Of a stretch of 64,000 nucleotides of DNA, positions 25,252 through 34,544 are shown in pieces. Source of the DNA: Gammaproteobacteria bacterium (GTDB lineage Bacteria > Pseudomonadota > Gammaproteobacteria > Steroidobacterales > Foliamicaceae); contig VXSK01000002.1 in NCBI GenBank assembly GCA_009838035.1, positions 1 to 64,000 on the forward strand, in the 5' to 3' direction. Numbering within the stretch: the stretch's first letter is position 1; each line of letters begins with the position of its first letter. The notes below the pieces were generated by a model. It was not told the DNA's origin. It did not search any database and was given only the letters and a program-made list of their open reading frames with translations. The position numbers and the translations under genes were made by a program.

Positions 25252-27792
25252 ATGGCCGGGCCCGCCCCTGAAATCGTACCGGTAAAGCTCGAAGAGGAGA
25301 TGCGCCGGTCCTATCTGGACTATGCGATGTCCGTCATCGTGGGCCGGGCCCTCCCCGACGTTCGCGACGGCCTCAAACCCGTTCATCGGCGCATCCTCCA
25401 CGCCATGCGGGAGCTGGGGAACCTGCATGACCGGCCGTACAAGAAGTCGGCCCGGATTGTCGGCGACGTCATAGGCCGCTATCACCCGCATGGCGATACG
25501 GCCGTGTACGACGCGATCGTTCGCATGGCGCAGGATTTCTCGCTGCGCTACCCACTGGTGGACGGTCAGGGCAACTTCGGTTCCATGGACGGCGACGCAC
25601 CCGCGGCGATGCGTTACACCGAGATCCGGATGGCGCCGATCGCCGCGCTCATGCTCACCGACATCGACCGCGAGACGGTGGACTTTGTCGACAACTACGA
25701 CGGGGCGGAACAGGAGCCGACGGTGCTGCCGGCGCGGCTCCCCAACCTGCTGGTCAACGGCGCATCGGGGATTGCCGTGGGCATGGCCACCAATATTCCC
25801 CCGCATAACCTGCGCGAAGTCATCGATGCCGCGCTGGCCCTGAGCCACGAACCCGATATCGGCATTGCTGAATTGATGGAGCACGTGCCGGGACCGGATT
25901 TTCCGACCGCGGCCCAGATCGTGGGCGAGGCCGGCATGGCCGAGGCCTACCGGACCGGACGCGGAACAATTCAGCTCCGGGCGCGGGCGGAGATCGAGGA
26001 GGGGAAGACGCGCGACTCGATCGTGGTCACGGAACTTCCGTATCGGGTGAACAAGGCGCGCTGCGTGGAGAAGATCGCGCTGCTGGCCCGCAAGAAGGAG
26101 ATCGCCGGCATCCAGGAAGTCCGGGACGAGTCCGACAAGGACGGCACCCGGGTGGTGGTGGAGTTGCGCCGCGACGTCAGCGCCGAAATCGTCCTCAACA
26201 ATCTGTATCGACGCACGCCGCTGGAATCCAGCTTCGGCATCAACATGGTCGCGCTATGCGGAGGGCGCCCGCAGTTACTGAATCTCAAGCAGATGCTCGA
26301 GCATTTTCTCGACCATCGCCGCGACGTGGTCACGCGGCGCAGCGTCCACGATCTGCGCCGGGCGAAAGCGCGAGCGCATGTGCTGGAAGGCCTGACGGTG
26401 GCGCTGGCCAACATCGACGAGGTCGTGGCGCTGATCAGGGCTTCGAGCAACGCGCAGGAGGCGCGCGAAGCGCTCACCGCGAGAATCTGGGCGCCGGGGG
26501 CGGTGCGGGGACTGCTGGAGCGGGCCCAGGCTGCGCTAACGGAACTTCCCAACCTCAGCGACCGGGGCTACCGCCTCAGCAACCGACAGGCGCGCGCGAT
26601 ACTGGAACTGCGCCTGCAGCGCCTGACCGGACTCGAGCAGGAAGCGATCCTCGACGAATACGCCGAACTGTTGCGGAAGATGGAGGAGCTTACGGATATC
26701 CTGCGCGATCCGGACCGGCTGCTCGAAGTGGTGCGCAACGAACTGATTGAACTGCGCGGCGAGTACGGCGACGAACGCCGCACCGAAATTATCGCCGACT
26801 ACACGCGCACGGCGGACGAAGACCTGATTCCGCGGCGCGAGGTGCTCGTGACCCTGTCGTGGCGCGGCTATGTGAAGACGCAGGAACTGGAGACCTTCCG
26901 GACCCAGGGACGGGGCGGGCGAGGCAAGCGCGGCGCCTCGGTCGGCCAGGAGGACTTCATCGACCAGTTGTTCGTGACCAATTCGCACTCGACGCTGCTG
27001 TGTTTTACCGACCGGGCCCGCGTGTTCCAGCTTCGGCCCTTCGAGATACCCACGCAGAGCCGCGCAACGCGCGGACTGCCGATCGCCAACCTGCTGCCGG
27101 GGCTCGAGGAGGGCGAGCAGGTCAATTCGGTCCTGCCCGTGGATTCCTTCGATCATGGACGCTTCGTGTTCATGGCCACCCGCAAGGGTCGGGTGAAAAA
27201 GACCCGGCTGGACGCGTTTGCGAAAATCCGCCGCACCGGAATCTATGCGCTGAGCCTGAAGAAGAAGGACCGCTTGATGGAGGCGGCGATCACCGATGGC
27301 GACAGCGACGTCATCCTGCTGGCGAGCAATGGGCGGGCCGCGCGCTTCTCCGAGTCCAATGTGCGGCCGATGGGGCGTATCGCGGCGGGCGTGATCGGCC
27401 AGAGGCTCAAGAAGAAGCACCGGGTCGTGGCGGCGCTGATCGTGGACGGCGACACCGACGATGCCTGGGTCCTGCAGGCCACGACCAAGGGTTTCGGCAA
27501 GCGAACGCCCGTGAGCGAGTTCCCGCGCAAGGGCAGGGCGGCCCAGGGCGTGATTTCTATCCGCACCGAGGGGCGCAACGGCAAGCTGATCGGCGCCGCC
27601 CTGGTCCGGGAGGGCGACGAGGCGATGTTGATGACCGCCGGCGGCACGCTGCTGCGCACGGCAGCCGGCGACGTTTCCATACAGGGGCGCTATTCGCACG
27701 GCGTGCGGCTGATGCGGCCCGACAAGGGCGACCGCGTCGCCGGGTTCTGCACCCTGGCGGGGGAAGAGGAAGAATCCGCTTCCACGCAATAG
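25252..27792 (+). CDS. gyrA: DNA gyrase subunit A
   Basis: This is the type II topoisomerase subunit that cuts and rejoins DNA during negative supercoiling. The 846-residue protein starts at ATG 25252. It has [28 protein letters not shown], the active-site Tyr122 in RYTEIRM, and the C-terminal beta-pinwheel with a GyrA-box-like QGRGGRG that separates it from ParC. The quinolone region reads [10 protein letters not shown] (Thr83, Asp87 in E. coli numbering). A TTG at 25231 within the leader hairpin is rejected as a start. gyrA leads into serC with a 2-bp gap, the usual gammaproteobacterial order. Confidence 0.96.
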   Translation: MAGPAPEIVPVKLEEEMRRSYLDYAMSVIVGRALPDVRDGLKPVHRRILHAMRELGNLHDRPYKKSARIVGDVIGRYHPHGDTAVYDAIVRMAQDFSLRYPLVDGQGNFGSMDGDAPAAMRYTEIRMAPIAALMLTDIDRETVDFVDNYDGAEQEPTVLPARLPNLLVNGASGIAVGMATNIPPHNLREVIDAALALSHEPDIGIAELMEHVPGPDFPTAAQIVGEAGMAEAYRTGRGTIQLRARAEIEEGKTRDSIVVTELPYRVNKARCVEKIALLARKKEIAGIQEVRDESDKDGTRVVVELRRDVSAEIVLNNLYRRTPLESSFGINMVALCGGRPQLLNLKQMLEHFLDHRRDVVTRRSVHDLRRAKARAHVLEGLTVALANIDEVVALIRASSNAQEAREALTARIWAPGAVRGLLERAQAALTELPNLSDRGYRLSNRQARAILELRLQRLTGLEQEAILDEYAELLRKMEELTDILRDPDRLLEVVRNELIELRGEYGDERRTEIIADYTRTADEDLIPRREVLVTLSWRGYVKTQELETFRTQGRGGRGKRGASVGQEDFIDQLFVTNSHSTLLCFTDRARVFQLRPFEIPTQSRATRGLPIANLLPGLEEGEQVNSVLPVDSFDHGRFVFMATRKGRVKKTRLDAFAKIRRTGIYALSLKKKDRLMEAAITDGDSDVILLASNGRAARFSESNVRPMGRIAAGVIGQRLKKKHRVVAALIVDGDTDDAWVLQATTKGFGKRTPVSEFPRKGRAAQGVISIRTEGRNGKLIGAALVREGDEAMLMTAGGTLLRTAAGDVSIQGRYSHGVRLMRPDKGDRVAGFCTLAGEEEESASTQ

Positions 27793-27794
27793 GC

Positions 27795-28874
27795 ATGGAT
27801 CGGATCTTCAACTTCAGCGCCGGTCCGGCGAACCTTCCGCTTGCCGTGCTGGAGCAGGCGCGCGAGGAACTGCTGAGCTGGCAGGGCCGCGGCCTGTCGG
27901 TCATGGAGGACAGCCACCGGGGCCGTCAGTTCATCGAGCTCGCCGAGCAGTCCGAACGGGACCTGCGCGAGCTGCTCGGGATTTCCGATGAATACGCCGT
28001 GCTGTTCATGCAGGGCGGCGCCACGCTTCAGTTTGCAACGATCCCGATGACCCTGGCCCGCGAAGGGCAGGGCGTGGATTACCTGATCACCGGGCACTGG
28101 GGCCGGAAGGCTTCGTCCGAGGCCGCCAGACTCCGGCCGCTGCGTGTCGTCGCCGATGGCGAGGCGCTGCAGTACCGCTCGGTGCCGGCGCGCGGCGAAT
28201 GGGCGCTGGGTGACGACGCGGCCTATTTCCACTACACCGCGAACGAAACGCTGCACGGACTGGAGATCGACCCGCCGCCGGACGTGGACCATGCACCCCT
28301 GGTCTGCGACATGTCCTCCACGCTGCTCTCGCGGCCGATTCCGGTGGATCGCTTCGGGCTGATCTACGCCTGCGCGCAGAAGAACCTCGGACCGGCCGGC
28401 GTGACCGTGGTCATCATGCGCCGCGACCTGCTGGAGCGCGTGCCCGAGGATACGCCGCTGGCCTTCAATTACCGGAAGATCGCCGCCGCCGGGTCCATGC
28501 TCAACACGCCGGCGACGTTTTCCTGGTACGTGGCCTCGCTGGTGTTTCGCTGGGTTGCGGGGCAGGGCGGAGTGGCCGGGATGGCGGAACGCAACCGGCG
28601 CAAGGCGATGCGCTTGTACGACTGCATCGACGGCTCCGATTTCTACGCCAATCACGTCGCCCCGGAATGGCGATCGTGGATGAACGTGCCGTTTATGCTC
28701 GCCGACCCGGAGTTGAACGGGACCTTCCTCGAAGCTTCAGAGGCCCAGGGCCTGTATGGCCTGAAGGGCCACCGCGCGGTCGGAGGCATGCGGGCCTCGA
28801 TTTACAACGCCATGCCGGAAGAAGGCGTCGAGGCGCTGGTCGGCTTCATGGAGGAGTTCGAAAGGAGGGCCTGA
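27795..28874 (+). CDS. serC: phosphoserine aminotransferase
   Basis: The product is a PLP enzyme converting 3-phosphohydroxypyruvate to phosphoserine in serine synthesis, and it also acts in pyridoxine synthesis. The 359-residue protein has NFSAGPANLP at the N-terminus, VMEDSHRG, the PLP-lysine region ACAQKNLGPAGVTVV (about residue 197) and the C-terminal KGHRAVGGMRASIYNAMP motif. Its length is normal. It starts 2 bp after the gyrA stop and precedes serA, so the two enzymes of adjacent steps are encoded together. serB is not in the window. Confidence 0.95.
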   Translation: MDRIFNFSAGPANLPLAVLEQAREELLSWQGRGLSVMEDSHRGRQFIELAEQSERDLRELLGISDEYAVLFMQGGATLQFATIPMTLAREGQGVDYLITGHWGRKASSEAARLRPLRVVADGEALQYRSVPARGEWALGDDAAYFHYTANETLHGLEIDPPPDVDHAPLVCDMSSTLLSRPIPVDRFGLIYACAQKNLGPAGVTVVIMRRDLLERVPEDTPLAFNYRKIAAAGSMLNTPATFSWYVASLVFRWVAGQGGVAGMAERNRRKAMRLYDCIDGSDFYANHVAPEWRSWMNVPFMLADPELNGTFLEASEAQGLYGLKGHRAVGGMRASIYNAMPEEGVEALVGFMEEFERRA

Positions 28875-28889
28875 GGCGGACGCTCGGGC

Positions 28890-28907
28890 GGGCGCCCATG
28901 GGCGCCC
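28890..28907. repeat. 18-bp perfect palindrome between serC and serA
   Basis: GGGCGCCCATGGGCGCCC is self-complementary and followed by more C residues. It lies 16 bp after the serC stop. There is no T-tract, so it may be a REP-like or mRNA-processing element rather than a terminator. Confidence 0.7.
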
Positions 28908-28940
28908 CCCTATGGGTGTCGTCCCTACTGGAAACAAGCA

Positions 28941-30116
28941 ATGTTCAATATCCGAATTTACAACAGCATCGCCAACGAGGGCCTCGCGCGCCTGCCCGCG
29001 GAGCACTTCAAGGCCCCGTCCGGGTCGGATTCGCCCGACGGAATCCTGCTGCGTTCGCATGACCTGCATTCGGAAACGATCCCCGACAGCGTCGAGGTCG
29101 TGGCGCGCGCGGGCGCCGGCGTCAACAATATCCCGGTGGACGTCCTGGCGAAGCGGGGGATCCCGGTGCTGAACGCGCCCGGCGCCAACGCCAACGCCGT
29201 CAAGGAACTGGTCGTGGCCGGCATGCTGATGGCGGCCCGCAACCTGTTGCCGGCCTGGGACCACCTGCGCACCATGGACCTGCCCGCCGATGAACTGCGC
29301 AAGACCGTGGAGGCGCACAAGAAGCGGTTCGCGGGCCGCGAACTGGCCGGCCGGGTCATGGGCGTGGTGGGCCTGGGCGCGGTAGGCGTGAAAGTGGCCA
29401 ACGCCGCGATCGGGATGGGGATGAAGGTGTTCGGCTACGACCGCGCCCTTGCGCTGGACCGGGCCTGGGAGCTGTCCTCGCAGGTCGGCAAGGGACAAAG
29501 CCTGGAACACGTGTTCGCTGGCGCGGATTTCGTCAGCATCCACGTTCCTCTGATGGACGAGACCCGCGGGCTGGTGGGAAAAGAGCTGATCAGCAGCATG
29601 CGCAAGGGTGGAGTCCTGCTCAATTTCGCCCGCGGCGGCATCGTGAAGAGCGGCGCCGTTCTTGAGGCCCTGAATTCGGGCTGGCTGTCGTGCTACGTCT
29701 GCGATTTTCCCGAGCCCGAAATGATGGGCCATCCGGGCGCGATCCTGCTCCCGCATCTGGGCGCCTCCACTTCCGAAGCAGAGGTGAACTGCGCCGTGAT
29801 TGCCGCGGAGAACCTGCGGGCCTACCTGGAAGACGGCAATGTGCGCGGATCGGTGAATTTCCCGGTGATCGACCAGCCGCGCGGCAGCGGTTACCGGCTG
29901 ACGATCGCCAATGAAAACGTGCCGTGGATCGTGGCGAGAGTCTCCGCCGTGCTGGCGCAGGAGAATCTCAACATCGAGTCGATGATGAATATGTCGCGCG
30001 GCCGCCTTGCCTACACCATGCTGGATCTCAACGACCAGGCCCCGGACTCGGTGCTCAAGCGCCTGCGCGGCATGGAGGGTATCCTGCGCGTACGGGATCT
30101 GGGTGTGAGATCGTGA
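28941..30116 (+). CDS. serA: D-3-phosphoglycerate dehydrogenase with ACT domain
   Basis: The product is an NAD-dependent enzyme oxidising 3-phosphoglycerate, the first step of serine synthesis. The 391-residue protein has the substrate region RAGAGVNNIPVD, a Rossmann site GVVGLGAVGVKVA (about residue 142), the active-site arginine in NFARGGIV, and the histidine in LLPHLGAST. A C-terminal ACT domain (about 320-391, WIVARVSAVLAQENLNIESM) suggests serine feedback control. It is the short type without the extra intervening domain. It follows serC in a gyrA-serC-serA-aroA string, a position where many gammaproteobacteria have pheA. Confidence 0.94.
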   Translation: MFNIRIYNSIANEGLARLPAEHFKAPSGSDSPDGILLRSHDLHSETIPDSVEVVARAGAGVNNIPVDVLAKRGIPVLNAPGANANAVKELVVAGMLMAARNLLPAWDHLRTMDLPADELRKTVEAHKKRFAGRELAGRVMGVVGLGAVGVKVANAAIGMGMKVFGYDRALALDRAWELSSQVGKGQSLEHVFAGADFVSIHVPLMDETRGLVGKELISSMRKGGVLLNFARGGIVKSGAVLEALNSGWLSCYVCDFPEPEMMGHPGAILLPHLGASTSEAEVNCAVIAAENLRAYLEDGNVRGSVNFPVIDQPRGSGYRLTIANENVPWIVARVSAVLAQENLNIESMMNMSRGRLAYTMLDLNDQAPDSVLKRLRGMEGILRVRDLGVRS

Positions 30117-30129
30117 AAGGAGTACGCTT

Positions 30130-31434
30130 CTGAGGTCCTGGCGCGTCAGCCGCATTCCCGCCACGCCGTCGCCCGGACCGCTAACAGTACCGGGAGACAA
30201 GTCGATCTCCCACCGCGCCGTGATGCTTGCGGCGCTCGCGGAGGGCGAGAGCGAGATTGTAAATTTCCTTCCCGGACACGACTGCGTCGCCACCGCAAGG
30301 GCTCTGGAAGCGCTGGGTGTCCGGATTTCCCGGCTGGCTCAGGACCGTTTGCTGGTGCGTGGCGGGGCGACCCTGAACCCGCCTGACGGCCCACTGGATT
30401 GCGGCAACTCCGGAACTTCGATGCGGCTCCTCGCCGGCCTGCTGGCCGGTCAGGGCGTGTCTGCCGAGCTGCACGGCGACGACTCGCTCAACCGCCGGCC
30501 CATGCGCCGGATCATCGAACCCCTGGCCCGGATGGGCGCGCGCATTGACGCGCTGGGCGAGGACGGACGGCCGCCGTTGAGCATTGCGGCCAATTCCGGG
30601 ATCACGGGCGTTTCGTACGAGCTCCCGGTTGCGAGTGCGCAAGTGAAGTCCGCGATATTGCTGGCCGGCCTGGGCGCCCGGGGCGAGACCTGTGTGAGTG
30701 AGCCCGTGCCGACGCGCGACCACACGGAGCGGATGCTTCCGAGCTTCGGGATGTCGATCGAGCGGACCAATGGCCGAACCTGCCTGATCGGAAGGCAACC
30801 GTTGCGGGCGACGCGGATCGACGTTCCGGGCGACTTTTCCTCGGCGGCATTCCTGATGCTGGCGGGACTGATCGGTCCGCGGGAGCTCCAGGTCGGCGCC
30901 GTGGGCGTGAACTCCACCCGCACGGGCTTTCTGCGGATGATGGACGCCATGGGAGGCATATTGCAGATCGCCGCGCGACGCACTTCGGGGGCCGAGCCGG
31001 TGGCGGACGTTATGGCGAAGCCCGGAATGCTCCAGGGCGCGCTGATTCCCGCTTCGCTGGTTCCCTCGGCGATCGACGAGATGCCGGCCGTGTTCGCGGC
31101 GGCGGCCTGCGCGATGGGGGAAACCGTGATCGAGGGCGCCGGGGAACTGCGGCTCAAGGAAAGCGATCGGATCGCGGCAATGGTGTCGGGCCTGAGGAAA
31201 CTGGGAGTGGACTGCGAGGAGACTCCCGACGGCGCGCGGATACGCGGCGGCCGCATTCTGGGCGGGGAAATCGACTGCGAGGGCGACCATCGCGTGGCGA
31301 TGGCCTTTGCGGTCCTGGGGCTTGTGGCGAAGGGCCCGGTGGTCATTCGCGATGTGGATTGCGTTGACACTTCGTTTCCGGGATTCGCCGACACCGCATT
31401 GCAGCTGGGCTTGAACCTTGAGCCGATCGAATAA
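30130..31434 (+). CDS. aroA: 3-phosphoshikimate 1-carboxyvinyltransferase (EPSP synthase), apparent CTG start
   Basis: The product transfers the enolpyruvyl group of PEP to shikimate-3-phosphate in aromatic amino-acid synthesis. The conserved N-terminal motif TVPGDKSISHRAVMLAALAEG begins at 30184, upstream of the first ATG (30220), so that ATG is not the start. In this frame a stop lies at 30106-30108, and between it and the motif there is no ATG, GTG or TTG. CTG at 30130 has AAAGGAG (30116-30122) 7 bases upstream and gives 434 residues, close to the normal length. Other motifs are LDCGNSGTSMRLLAG, RRPMRRI, SAQVKSAILLAGL and LRLKESDRI. It overlaps cmk by 17 bp. Confidence 0.92.
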   Translation: MRSWRVSRIPATPSPGPLTVPGDKSISHRAVMLAALAEGESEIVNFLPGHDCVATARALEALGVRISRLAQDRLLVRGGATLNPPDGPLDCGNSGTSMRLLAGLLAGQGVSAELHGDDSLNRRPMRRIIEPLARMGARIDALGEDGRPPLSIAANSGITGVSYELPVASAQVKSAILLAGLGARGETCVSEPVPTRDHTERMLPSFGMSIERTNGRTCLIGRQPLRATRIDVPGDFSSAAFLMLAGLIGPRELQVGAVGVNSTRTGFLRMMDAMGGILQIAARRTSGAEPVADVMAKPGMLQGALIPASLVPSAIDEMPAVFAAAACAMGETVIEGAGELRLKESDRIAAMVSGLRKLGVDCEETPDGARIRGGRILGGEIDCEGDHRVAMAFAVLGLVAKGPVVIRDVDCVDTSFPGFADTALQLGLNLEPIE

Positions 31435-32128
31435 CCCTCCCGCCCAGGCGCCGGTGGTCGCCATCGATGGTCCCGCCGCGGCGGGCAAGGGGGTGATCGC
31501 GCGCTATCTTGCGGAGAGGCTGGGCTGGCGGAGACTGGACAGCGGCGCCCTGTACCGGGCCGTATCGCTGTCCCTGCTTCGCGCCGGGCTGGTGCACGCC
31601 GGGGAGGAGAGGATCGCCGCACACCTGGCGGATTCGCCTCCCGAACTGGAAGCCGCTCACGACGGCGAAATGATCTACCTGAACGGCGAAAACGTCAGCA
31701 GCGCGATCCGTGAAGAGGAAACGGGTGTGGCGGCGTCGGTCGTCGCCCCGTTGCCGGCCGTGCGGAACTTTTTGCTCAAGCGGCAGCGCGCCTTTCGCAG
31801 GGCGCCCGGACTGGTGGCCGAAGGCCGCGATATGGCGTCGGTGGTTTTTCCGGGCGCAGAGCTGCAGATTTACCTCACGGCGACCCCCGAGGAGCGTGCC
31901 AGGCGTCGCCATAAACAATTGAAGCAAAAGGGAATCAATGCTAATATGCGCGACTTGATCCGCGATCTGACCGATCGCGATCTTCGCGATTCGGCCCGTA
32001 CGCTGGCGCCACTGAAGGTAGTGCCTCATGCGGTGGTGCTGGACACCACGAAGCTGGATATCCGGCAAACCAGGAAAGCGGCGTGGCGTCTGGTAACGGA
32101 AGTGTGGCCTGAGAAGGCGGACCGATAG
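31418..32128 (+). CDS. cmk: cytidylate kinase
   Basis: The product phosphorylates CMP and dCMP. The 236-residue protein has the P-loop IDGPAAAGKGVIARYLAERLG, then RLDSGALYRA, the late LVAEGRDMASVVFPGA and the LID arginine segment TPEERARRRHKQL. The frame starts at TTG 31418 within the end of aroA. A GTG at 31451-31453 just before the P-loop strand is the alternative but would shorten the N-terminus. cmk precedes rpsA, as in most gammaproteobacteria. Confidence 0.93.
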   Translation: MSRSNNPPAQAPVVAIDGPAAAGKGVIARYLAERLGWRRLDSGALYRAVSLSLLRAGLVHAGEERIAAHLADSPPELEAAHDGEMIYLNGENVSSAIREEETGVAASVVAPLPAVRNFLLKRQRAFRRAPGLVAEGRDMASVVFPGAELQIYLTATPEERARRRHKQLKQKGINANMRDLIRDLTDRDLRDSARTLAPLKVVPHAVVLDTTKLDIRQTRKAAWRLVTEVWPEKADR

Positions 32129-32218
32129 CGGAATTGGCGCCGGCCAGGACGGCAGGCGCGTGGAATGGCAACCGCGAGCGTAGCTGGATTGCACGCCCGC
32201 ACTACATTGAGGCCCTTA

Positions 32219-33913
32219 ATGGCAGAAAGTTTCGCAGAGTTGGTGGAAGCCAATCTCGCTGACAAGAATTTCCGGCCGGGAGAGATACTCTCGGCGCAGG
32301 TGATCGATATATCACCGGAGATCGTAACCGTAAGCGCCGGACTCAAGTCCGAGGCGCTGATCCCCGCCAGCCAGTTCACCGACGAGACCGGCGAACTGGA
32401 AGTGGACATAGGAGACGAAGTCGAGGTCGCCCTGGATTCAATGGAAGACGGGTTCGGCGAGACCCGCCTGTCACGCGAGCGCGCCAAGCGAACGCGGGTC
32501 TGGGAAAGCCTGGAGTCGGCGTTCGAACAGGAAGAAATCGTACAGGGCGCCATAAGCGGGCGCGTCAAGGGCGGATTCACGGTCGATGTTTCCAATGTTC
32601 GGGCTTTCCTGCCCGGTTCCCTGGTGGACATGCATCCGATCCGCGACACCACCTACCTGGAAGGCCGCAAGCTGGACTTCAAGGTCATCAAGCTGGATCG
32701 GCGGCGCAACAACGTGGTGGTGTCGCGCCGCGCTGTGATCGAGGAACTGCACAGCGCCGAACGCGCGGCGCTGCTGGCCAGCCTGGAGGAAGGCCAGGTG
32801 GTCAAGGGCGTGGTCAAGAACCTCACCGAATACGGCGCTTTCGTCGATCTCGGAGGCATCGACGGCTTGCTGCACGTCACCGACATGGCCTGGCGGCGCG
32901 TCAAGCATCCGTCGGAAGTGGTTCGCGTGGGAGAGGAACTGGAAGTCAAGATCCTGCGCTTCGACAGCGAACGCAATCGCGTCTCGCTTGGGCTCAAGCA
33001 ACTGGGCGACGATCCATGGGTGGACATCGGGCGGCGCTATCCGCCGCACACGCGGCTGTTCGGCAAGGTCACCAACGTGGCGGACTACGGCTGCTTCGTG
33101 CAGATCGAGGAAGGCGTGGAAGGCTTGGTTCACGTGTCGGAGATGGACTGGACCAGCAAGAACGTGAATCCGGGCAAGATCGTTCACGTCGGACAGGAGG
33201 TCGAAGTGATGGTGCTGGACATCAATGAAGAACGGCGCCGGGTTTCACTGGGGCTGAAGCAATGCCTGGAGAATCCGTGGCAGGACTTCGCCAACAATTA
33301 CAAGAGGGACGACCGCGTGACCGGCAAGGTCCGCTCGATGACGGATTTCGGAATTTTCATCGGGCTCGAAGGCAATATCGACGGGCTCGTGCATTTGTCG
33401 GACCTCTCCTGGGACCTGCCCGGCGACGAGGCGGTGCGAAACTACGAAAAGGGCCAGGAGGTCGAAGCCGTAGTGCTTTCCGTGGACGCCGACCGCGAGC
33501 GTATTTCGCTGGGCATCAAGCAGTTGCAGGGCGACCCGCTGGCCAGCTTCCTCAAGGACCATCCAAAGGGCAGCGTCGCGACCGCCGTCGTTACCAACGT
33601 CGAGCAGCGCATGATCGAACTGGAGGTCGGCGAAGGCGTGAAGGGACGCATGCGGGTGGCCGAGTTGTCGCGCGAGCATGTCGATGACGCGCGCATGGTG
33701 GTCAAGCCCGGACAGTCCATCGAGGCGCGCATCGTCGGCGTGGACCGCAAGTCCAGGACGGTATCGCTGTCCGTGCGGGCGATGGAGGAACAGGCCGAGG
33801 CGCAGGCCCTTCGGGACTACGAGGCCGAGGTCGGAGACCGGATCAAGGGAGCGACGCTCGGTGAACTCCTGCGCAGCCAGCAGCAAGAGAACGCCGACGC
33901 CGAAGATACATGA
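32219..33913 (+). CDS. rpsA: 30S ribosomal protein S1
   Basis: The product is the RNA-binding ribosomal protein that recruits mRNA. The 564-residue product starts at ATG 32219 ([13 protein letters not shown]), with GAGG upstream. It contains six S1 OB-fold repeats in order, with the repeated GxVxxxxxxGxFV and [10 protein letters not shown]-type motifs. An earlier ATG at 32165 would add 18 unconserved residues and is not used. The stop overlaps the ihfB start by 4 bp (ATGA), so translation is coupled. Confidence 0.96.
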   Translation: MAESFAELVEANLADKNFRPGEILSAQVIDISPEIVTVSAGLKSEALIPASQFTDETGELEVDIGDEVEVALDSMEDGFGETRLSRERAKRTRVWESLESAFEQEEIVQGAISGRVKGGFTVDVSNVRAFLPGSLVDMHPIRDTTYLEGRKLDFKVIKLDRRRNNVVVSRRAVIEELHSAERAALLASLEEGQVVKGVVKNLTEYGAFVDLGGIDGLLHVTDMAWRRVKHPSEVVRVGEELEVKILRFDSERNRVSLGLKQLGDDPWVDIGRRYPPHTRLFGKVTNVADYGCFVQIEEGVEGLVHVSEMDWTSKNVNPGKIVHVGQEVEVMVLDINEERRRVSLGLKQCLENPWQDFANNYKRDDRVTGKVRSMTDFGIFIGLEGNIDGLVHLSDLSWDLPGDEAVRNYEKGQEVEAVVLSVDADRERISLGIKQLQGDPLASFLKDHPKGSVATAVVTNVEQRMIELEVGEGVKGRMRVAELSREHVDDARMVVKPGQSIEARIVGVDRKSRTVSLSVRAMEEQAEAQALRDYEAEVGDRIKGATLGELLRSQQQENADAEDT

Positions 33914-34242
33914 GTGCCTCAGCCGCCCGTAATGCAATAACGCGCTCGGAACTGGTGCGGATCGTTACGCGCAGATTGCTTGAGGACGATCGCTTCAGTT
34001 ATTTCTCGTCCTCCGATCTGGAAGCTTCGGTCAAGCACGTCATAGACCTCATGGGACAGACGCTGGCTTCCGGAGGGGGCATCGAGATCCGGGGCTTCGG
34101 CAGTTTCGGCCTCAGTTATCGCCGCGCGCGGATCGGACGCAATCCGCGTACCGGGGAGGCGGTGGCGCTGCCGAGCAAATACGTCCCCAAGTTCCGTCCG
34201 GGGAAGCGGCTACGCGAACGAGTCAATGCCGCGCGCCGGTAA
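33910..34242 (+). CDS. ihfB: integration host factor subunit beta
   Basis: The product is a DNA-bending nucleoid protein that forms a heterodimer with IhfA. The 110-residue protein has an HU/IHF fold with [14 protein letters not shown], the dimer helices, [14 protein letters not shown] and the beta-arm [20 protein letters not shown], followed by [11 protein letters not shown]. The N-terminus carries a short alanine-rich extension. Its place after rpsA and before lapAB is conserved in gammaproteobacteria. Confidence 0.95.
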   Translation: MSASAARNAITRSELVRIVTRRLLEDDRFSYFSSSDLEASVKHVIDLMGQTLASGGGIEIRGFGSFGLSYRRARIGRNPRTGEAVALPSKYVPKFRPGKRLRERVNAARR

Positions 34243-34251
34243 GGCCGTGAC

Positions 34252-34530
34252 ATGAAAGCCGGGCGCTGGCTGAAACGCGGGATATACATTCTGCTGCTGG
34301 CCGGCGTCGTATCGATCGCCGGCATCCTGGCGCTGCTCAACCGGGGTACGGTGGAACTGGATCTCGCTTTTGCCGAGGTCGGTCTGTCCAAGCCGCTTGC
34401 GTTTACCGTCGCCTTCGGCCTGGGCTGGCTCTTCGGTTTGCTGTGCGCCGGCGGCGCCGTGCTCAAGCGGCGCACCTCCAATAGGAAATCGCGCCAGGAC
34501 GCCAAAGGAACCGCCCCGGCCGAAACCTAG
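34252..34530 (+). CDS. lapA: LapA (YciS) family inner-membrane protein
   Basis: The 92-residue protein has two hydrophobic helices (about residues 11-30 and 48-68) joined by NRGTVELDLAFAEVGLS, the DUF1049 signature, and a basic cytoplasmic tail. In E. coli LapA works with LapB in control of lipopolysaccharide assembly and LpxC turnover. It lies between ihfB and lapB, the conserved order, with spacers of 9 and 14 bp. Confidence 0.9.
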   Translation: MKAGRWLKRGIYILLLAGVVSIAGILALLNRGTVELDLAFAEVGLSKPLAFTVAFGLGWLFGLLCAGGAVLKRRTSNRKSRQDAKGTAPAET

Positions 34531-34544
34531 TGCACTAATCCGCC

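Noticed and set aside
25252-27792. Thr83 in GyrA as a sign of quinolone resistance
   Set aside because: Threonine at this site can be natural; without close relatives or susceptibility data it cannot be called a resistance change.
26859-27794. Long frame upstream of serC within gyrA
   Set aside because: SerC begins at MDRIFNFSAGP (27795); the extension lies in a wrong frame of gyrA.
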